A DNA stretch of 9,255 nt from DASVBJ01 sp036375895 (lineage in GTDB: Bacteria > Actinomycetota > Actinomycetes > JACCUZ01). Shown here piece by piece: positions 5,480 to 9,255 of this stretch. A program made the translations under genes and the position numbers. How positions within the stretch are numbered: the first letter of the stretch is position 1; every line of letters begins with the position of its first letter. Below the pieces are notes generated by a model, which was given only the letters and a program-made list of their open reading frames with translations, searched no databases and was not told the DNA's origin. The stretch covers positions 1 to 9,255 of the forward strand of contig DASVBJ010000063.1 of NCBI GenBank assembly GCA_036375895.1, in the 5' to 3' direction.

Positions 5480-6280
5480 ATGACGGTGATGCTGGAGGGC
5501 CCGACGGTCCGGTCGTTGTGCGACGCGCTGGAACGCGCGTCCGCGCGCATGGCCGCGACGATGCGGCGGGTGAGCGACCCGGCGCTGCCGGCCGTCGGGA
5601 CCTGGACCATCGGGGAGACCGCCCACCATGTGGCGGACTCGCCCGTGTACTTCCTCTCTGTCGCGAAAGGCACCGTGGAGCCGGAACGGCTCGAGGACGT
5701 GGACGCCGGGAACGCCGCGGGGTTGGCCGCCGACGCGGAGCGTGCCCCTTGGGTGCTCGCCGACCGGCTGGAGCGCGCCGAGCGCGACCTGGTGGACTAC
5801 GCCCGATCGGTAGAGGGCGACCCGACCGTCCAGCCGTTCACGGGGGTCCATGTGCCGCTGTCGAGCCTGCTGGCCATCGAGCTCGGCGAGCTGCTCGTCC
5901 ATGGCTACGACATCGCCCACGCCGCCGGCCTGCCGTGGCACATCGACGCCGGGGAGGCGGTCCTCACCGACGAGGGGTACATCCCGCTGCTGCCCTTCGC
6001 GCTCGACCGGGACAAGGCCAGGGACCTGAAGCTGCGCCTCGAGCTGCGGATCCGGGGCGGCTCGCGGCACGTCATCGTGATCGACCAGGGAGCGCTGCGG
6101 GTCGAGCCGCCGTCCGCCCGCCGGGTCGACTGCCACCTGTCGGTCGAGCCGGTCGCCTACCTGCTGGTGATCTGGAACCGCGTCGGGCCGTGGCGTCCGA
6201 TGCTCCAAGGCAAGCTGCTGCCGTGGGGCCGGCGACCGCACCGCGTCAGCACGTTCCAGTCGGCCGTGAAGGTCACCTGA
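5480..6280 (+). CDS. Mycothiol-dependent maleylpyruvate isomerase-family (DinB/SCP2-like) protein
   Basis: 266 residues from ATG 5480, with GAGGAGGT (5468-5475) four bases upstream. The N-terminal part (about 8-150) is a four-helix DinB/MDMPI-N bundle: WTIGETAHHVADS places a metal-ligand candidate at H50, and ELLVHGYDIAHAAG supplies E137 and H141. This H...E-x3-H set is the usual metal triad of the mycothiol-dependent family. The C-terminal part (about 165-266) resembles the SCP2-like MDMPI-C domain, with CHLSVEPVAYLLVIWNRVG and MLQGKLLPWGRRP. Known relatives isomerise maleylpyruvate or transfer mycothiol to other substrates, but most actinobacterial paralogues are uncharacterised. No gentisate pathway genes flank it, so maleylpyruvate need not be its substrate. 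Cytoplasmic. It appears monocistronic, starting from a spacer with DnaA-box-like elements and ending before an inverted repeat at 6305. Confidence 0.8.
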   Translation: MTVMLEGPTVRSLCDALERASARMAATMRRVSDPALPAVGTWTIGETAHHVADSPVYFLSVAKGTVEPERLEDVDAGNAAGLAADAERAPWVLADRLERAERDLVDYARSVEGDPTVQPFTGVHVPLSSLLAIELGELLVHGYDIAHAAGLPWHIDAGEAVLTDEGYIPLLPFALDRDKARDLKLRLELRIRGGSRHVIVIDQGALRVEPPSARRVDCHLSVEPVAYLLVIWNRVGPWRPMLQGKLLPWGRRPHRVSTFQSAVKVT

Positions 6281-6304
6281 CGCAGGCCGATGTCAGGCCC
6301 TCGG

Positions 6305-6332
6305 TCGTGACCCTGGGGGGCCTAGGTCACGA
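6305..6332. promoter_or_regulatory. 8-bp inverted repeat, terminator or operator
   Basis: TCGTGACC (6305-6312) pairs exactly with GGTCACGA (6325-6332) across 12 bases that include six consecutive G. It starts 25 bases after the DinB stop and lies 97 bases before the pseudokinase start. As RNA it could end the upstream transcript, though no T-run follows; as DNA it has the geometry of an operator. A tandem CCGTT-CCGTT (6337-6346) follows directly. Confidence 0.4.
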
Positions 6333-6428
6333 GCAACCGTTCCGTTATCCCGCAGCGGCCCGTTTGGGCGCATGATTGTTCGCACGGGCACAGGCGTGCA
6401 TCGACCCGGAGCCAGGCAAGGGATCGCG

Positions 6429-7940
6429 ATGACGCACCAGGGGGTGGCGCGGGGCAGCAAGGCCCCGGTCTCTCCCCCGGCTGCGCCCGACCCCGCTCTC
6501 CGCCTCGTCGAGCCGCTGGGCGCGCGCACCTGGCAGGGCCTCGCGTACGACGGGACCCCCGTCGCGGCGAGGTGGCTCGCCGCCACCACTCAGGCAGCCT
6601 CGTCACCGGCGATCGAGATGTCCCTGCCGGCTCCCTGGCAGTCGCCGAGTGGCAGGCCCGCCACCCTGCGGCTGCCGCCACCCACGCCGGTGCTGCTGCC
6701 CGTGCTCGGGCTGGCCCGGACCGACGACGCCGTGTGGCTGCTCTCCGAGTTGGACGACGGGGTCCCGCTGCGCCGGCTGCTCGCGGCGGCCCGCCTCACC
6801 CCCCTGCAGGCGGCCGTGGTGCTCGACGACGTCCACGCCGCGCTCGTCGCGCTGCATGCCGAGCAGTGCTGGCACGGCCGGCTGCACGCGGGGAACGTGC
6901 ACGTCGGCAGCGCCGGGCAGGTCCGGCTCGGGGACTGGGGACCGGCGCTCCTCGTCCGTCCTGCAGTGCTCGACGGGCACCGCGATGTCGACCTGGCCGG
7001 GCTCGGGCAGCTGGCCACCGAGCTCGCCGACGCCGCGGGCCGACCCGCCCGCCGGCCGGGGACCCGGCAGGCCGAGCTCCTCGACGCGCTCCGCCGGGCC
7101 GGCGCCCGGCGACCGCAGGAGCTCGCGGCGCTGGTGCCCGATCCGGTCGAGCGCGCCAGCGCGACCGCCGAGCTGTACACCCTGGTTCGAGCGCTGCGCC
7201 GCGTCAGCCGGCCGCTCGAGCCGCCCCCCTCGGCCGGCCGGTCGCTCGAGCCGCCCGCGAGCACGGCCCGGCGCGACCCGCCGGTCCCGACGCAGCGGCG
7301 GTCCACCGACTCCCCGACCCGTGCGGCCTCGCGACCCGCCTCCGACCCGCCCGCGGTCCCACCGCCGCCGCTCGTCAGCCCACCGCCTGCCGAGCTGCAC
7401 CCGCCCGAGCGCCGCCGCCCGCCCCGACTCCTGCTGGCGGGGGTCACCCTCGCGGTCCTCGCCGCTGCGGTGTTCGGCGAGGTCGTGCTGCTCGGCTCGG
7501 ACATCAGGGCGAGCTGGAAGCGGCTCACCACGACCACCGCCGACGAGGGCAAGGATCCGCGCCAGATCGTGGCGGGCGCCGCCGTGCCGACGATCGCCCC
7601 GCCCGCCGCCGGGCCCATCACCCGGGTGACCCTCCGGAGCCTGGAGACCTGCGTGCCCGGCCGGGTCTGCCCGGTGCGGGTGCTCGTGCAGGTCTGGCCG
7701 GACAACGGCCGGCAGCAGCGGGTGCACTGGAGCCTCGTGGTCCTGGACCGCTGTACCGGCGCCCGCACCACCACCCCCGCAAAGGTCGCCGCCATCCCGC
7801 CGGGCGCCGACCGCGTCGACGTGCTGGGCCATGTGCTGCTGCCGAAGAGCCGCTCGCTCGCCGTGGTGGCCGTCACCGACAAGCCCAGCAGGACCGCCTC
7901 GCCCCCACTGATGGTGCCGACCCGCGCCGGACCCTGCTGA
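6429..7940 (+). CDS. Membrane-anchored Ser/Thr pseudokinase with extracytoplasmic Cys-containing domain
   Basis: 503 residues from ATG 6429, with AAGGGA (6418-6423) five bases upstream; an ATG at 6372 adds 19 residues without a good ribosome site. Residues about 24-258 follow a protein kinase plan. LGARTWQGLAYDGTPVAARWL matches the glycine loop and VAVK strand, with the lysine replaced by R48. WLLSELDDGVPLRRLL is the hinge region. CWHGRLHAGNVHV corresponds to HRDLKPxN, with Arg (R151) at the aspartate position and N156 kept. LGDWG (D169) is the DFG motif. Phosphotransfer is thus unlikely. Next come a Pro-rich linker (about 259-330), one transmembrane helix (about 334-356) and an outer domain (357-503) with C408, C414, C442 and the terminal C503. 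The expected topology is kinase-like domain inside, cysteines outside. Twelve bases separate it from the SEDS gene, so it probably acts in cell-wall synthesis, as the MviN pseudokinase does in mycobacteria. Confidence 0.8.
   Translation: MTHQGVARGSKAPVSPPAAPDPALRLVEPLGARTWQGLAYDGTPVAARWLAATTQAASSPAIEMSLPAPWQSPSGRPATLRLPPPTPVLLPVLGLARTDDAVWLLSELDDGVPLRRLLAAARLTPLQAAVVLDDVHAALVALHAEQCWHGRLHAGNVHVGSAGQVRLGDWGPALLVRPAVLDGHRDVDLAGLGQLATELADAAGRPARRPGTRQAELLDALRRAGARRPQELAALVPDPVERASATAELYTLVRALRRVSRPLEPPPSAGRSLEPPASTARRDPPVPTQRRSTDSPTRAASRPASDPPAVPPPPLVSPPPAELHPPERRRPPRLLLAGVTLAVLAAAVFGEVVLLGSDIRASWKRLTTTTADEGKDPRQIVAGAAVPTIAPPAAGPITRVTLRSLETCVPGRVCPVRVLVQVWPDNGRQQRVHWSLVVLDRCTGARTTTPAKVAAIPPGADRVDVLGHVLLPKSRSLAVVAVTDKPSRTASPPLMVPTRAGPC
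7213..7256 (+). repeat. 14-bp direct repeat in the pseudokinase linker
   Basis: CGCTCGAGCCGCCC is present at 7213-7226 and 7243-7256, a 30-base period that encodes a 10-residue repeat (RPLEPPPSAG / RSLEPPASTA). It marks the start of the Pro-rich, presumably unstructured juxtamembrane linker and may vary in copy number between strains. Confidence 0.6.
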
Positions 7941-7952
7941 CGGGCCGCGCGC

Positions 7953-9255
7953 ATGCTCAGCGTCGAGCGCAGCGAGCCCGGGCCTCCGTTCACGGGGCCC
8001 GGTCGCCGCACGGGGAGGGAGCTACGCCGGATCGCGCGTGGCCTCACCTTCGACGTGGTGGCGGTCCTCGCCGCGAGCGTCCTCCTGGTGCTGGGCCTGC
8101 TCAACCTGCACGCCGTCGGCGGCGCCTCGCTGGTCACCCAGCAGTTGACGGCGGTCGCCCTCGGGCTGGTGCTGCTGGCCGGGCTGCTCGCCGCCCGGGC
8201 CCAGCTGCTGCCGATCCTCGGCTGGGCCTGTTACCTCGGCTCGGTGGGCCTGCTCGTCGCGGTCCACCTGGCCGGCTCCACGGCGTACGGCGCGAAGCGG
8301 TGGCTGTTCGCCGGCCCGCTGTCGCTGCAGCCGTCCGAGCTGGCCAAGCTCGGGCTGCTGCTCGTCCTCGCCCAGGTGCTCGGCTCCAACCGCCCGGCGG
8401 GCCGGCGGGTGGTCCTCGCGCTTGCGCTCGCCCTGGTGCCGATCGGGCTCACCGCCGTCCAGCCGGACCTCAGCACGGCGGCCCTGCTCAGCGCGCTGAC
8501 CCTGGCCATGCTCGTGCTCGCCCGCGTGCCGTGGCGGATCCTGCTGCCGATGCTCATCGCCGCAGCGCTCGCGGCGCCGCTGGCCGTCGAGCTGCTCCGG
8601 CCCTACCAGCTCGACCGGCTGCACGCCTTCCTGTCCGGCTCGGTGTCCAGCCAGGGCCCCGGCTTCACCGTCCTGCAGGCCCACGTCGCGCTGGCCTCCG
8701 GCGGCCTGCTCGGCATGCGCGACGACCCGCGCTACCCGGTGCTGGCCGAGTACCTCCCGGGGCGGCAGAACGACCTGGCCCTGGCCAGCCTGGTCGAGAC
8801 CTACGGCCTGGTCGCCGGCGCGCTCGCCGTCGTCGCCGCGCTGCTGCTCGTCTGGCGGCTCGCGCTGGCCAGCCGCGGTCCCCGCACCCGGCAGGGCTCG
8901 CTCGTCGCCGCCGGCCTGGCCGCGCTGTTCGCCGCCGAGATCCTGGTGCCGGTCGGCGGCAACCTCGGCCTGCTGCCGATCGCCGGGGTGCCGTTCCCCC
9001 TGCTGGGCCTCGGCGGCACCGCGGCCGCGGTGCACCTCGCCGCGCTCGGCGTGGTGCTCGGCGTGCGACGCGACGGCGCGCGGCACCGGCTGTGGTCGAT
9101 GCCGAAGTGGCGCAACCCACGACCCCGGCTGCTGCGCGCCGGCGCGGTCGTCGCGACCTGCGTGCTGGCCGGGTTCTCCGCGTACGGCTGGCAGCTGCAC
9201 GCCGTGGACGGGGCGACCCTGCGGGCGGTCGGCGACGTCCAGATGACCCGCTGCA
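7953..9255 (+). CDS. SEDS-family (RodA/FtsW) peptidoglycan glycosyltransferase with C-terminal extension, 3' end missing
   Basis: ATG 7953, 12 bases after the pseudokinase stop, with no strong ribosome site, suggesting translational coupling. 434 codons are visible before the edge. The first ~375 residues are a multi-helix SEDS polymerase that joins lipid II into glycan strands. Landmarks are GAKRWLF (W117), LQPSELAKLG (Q126-P-S-E129, K132), VQPDLSTA (170-176), PYQLDRLHAFL, SSQGPGFTVLQ, YLPGRQNDLALASLVETYG, in which D274 matches the essential aspartate of RodA/FtsW, and LLPIAGVPFPLLGLGGTA (340-357). The last motif differs from the usual LPFiSYGGSS. After a basic loop, an additional transmembrane helix (about 396-413) is followed by YGWQLHAVDGATLRAVGDVQMTRC, which resembles the start of a class B penicillin-binding protein. 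A SEDS-PBP fusion is possible but unproven. RodA versus FtsW cannot be decided here. Confidence 0.85.
   Translation, partial: MLSVERSEPGPPFTGPGRRTGRELRRIARGLTFDVVAVLAASVLLVLGLLNLHAVGGASLVTQQLTAVALGLVLLAGLLAARAQLLPILGWACYLGSVGLLVAVHLAGSTAYGAKRWLFAGPLSLQPSELAKLGLLLVLAQVLGSNRPAGRRVVLALALALVPIGLTAVQPDLSTAALLSALTLAMLVLARVPWRILLPMLIAAALAAPLAVELLRPYQLDRLHAFLSGSVSSQGPGFTVLQAHVALASGGLLGMRDDPRYPVLAEYLPGRQNDLALASLVETYGLVAGALAVVAALLLVWRLALASRGPRTRQGSLVAAGLAALFAAEILVPVGGNLGLLPIAGVPFPLLGLGGTAAAVHLAALGVVLGVRRDGARHRLWSMPKWRNPRPRLLRAGAVVATCVLAGFSAYGWQLHAVDGATLRAVGDVQMTRC

Noticed and set aside
4667..6241. 524-codon minus-strand frame
   Set aside because: Runs antisense through three recognised genes; composition is Arg/Gly/Pro-rich with no domain.
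6372..6428. Earlier ATG for the pseudokinase
   Set aside because: No convincing ribosome site, and the extra 19 residues show nothing conserved; leaderless initiation there cannot be fully excluded.
6590..8137. Two long minus-strand frames (515 and 409 codons) opposite the pseudokinase
   Set aside because: Shadows of a gene with clear kinase-fold motifs, a membrane helix and a ribosome site; the antisense products are low complexity.
8022..9200. 392-codon minus-strand frame rich in Gln, Glu, Gly and Arg
   Set aside because: It is antisense to the SEDS gene, whose hydrophobic Leu/Ala/Val codons read in reverse give this composition.

Overview
The window comes from a high-GC Gram-positive actinobacterium. 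The base composition is strongly GC-rich, third codon positions are almost always G or C, GTG serves as a start codon, Shine-Dalgarno boxes are GGAGG-like, and one gene belongs to the mycothiol-dependent DinB/maleylpyruvate isomerase class, and mycothiol is an actinobacterial thiol. I cannot place it to genus. The very long open frames antisense to the real genes are a by-product of this codon bias. Nothing suggests a phage, transposon, CRISPR array or RNA gene.

Layout. Bases 1-1204 (minus strand) hold a secreted Asp-box beta-propeller protein that runs off the left edge. A 386-base divergent spacer (1205-1590) follows, with a strong GC hairpin, short direct repeats and a stress-sigma-type promoter match. 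It leads into a PRC-barrel membrane protein (1591-2451) and a DUF4262 protein (2532-3041). A DUF3293 protein on the minus strand (3084-3911) converges on these. Next come a small M50-type membrane metallopeptidase (4167-4871, plus), a small minus-strand protein that looks like a degenerate JAB/RadC-type fold (4894-5313), and a mycothiol-dependent DinB/SCP2 protein (5480-6280, plus). The 166-base divergent spacer between the last two contains an exact actinobacterial DnaA box, a repeated GTGGACA motif and a 9-bp inverted repeat abutting the ribosome binding site.

The right end is the most interesting part. A membrane-anchored pseudokinase (6429-7940) is followed after 12 bases by a SEDS (RodA/FtsW) peptidoglycan polymerase (7953 to the edge). 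The pseudokinase has lost the beta-3 lysine and the HRD aspartate but keeps the metal-binding Asn and Asp, and has one membrane segment and a four-cysteine outer domain. The SEDS protein continues past its usual end into an extra membrane segment and a stretch resembling the start of a class B penicillin-binding protein. The pair recalls the kinase/rodA/pbpA clusters of actinobacteria, but with a kinase that should be catalytically dead and perhaps a fused synthase. A cell-wall regulatory module is my inference.

The left and middle genes look like independent, mostly poorly characterised housekeeping or stress genes with their own promoters, not one pathway.
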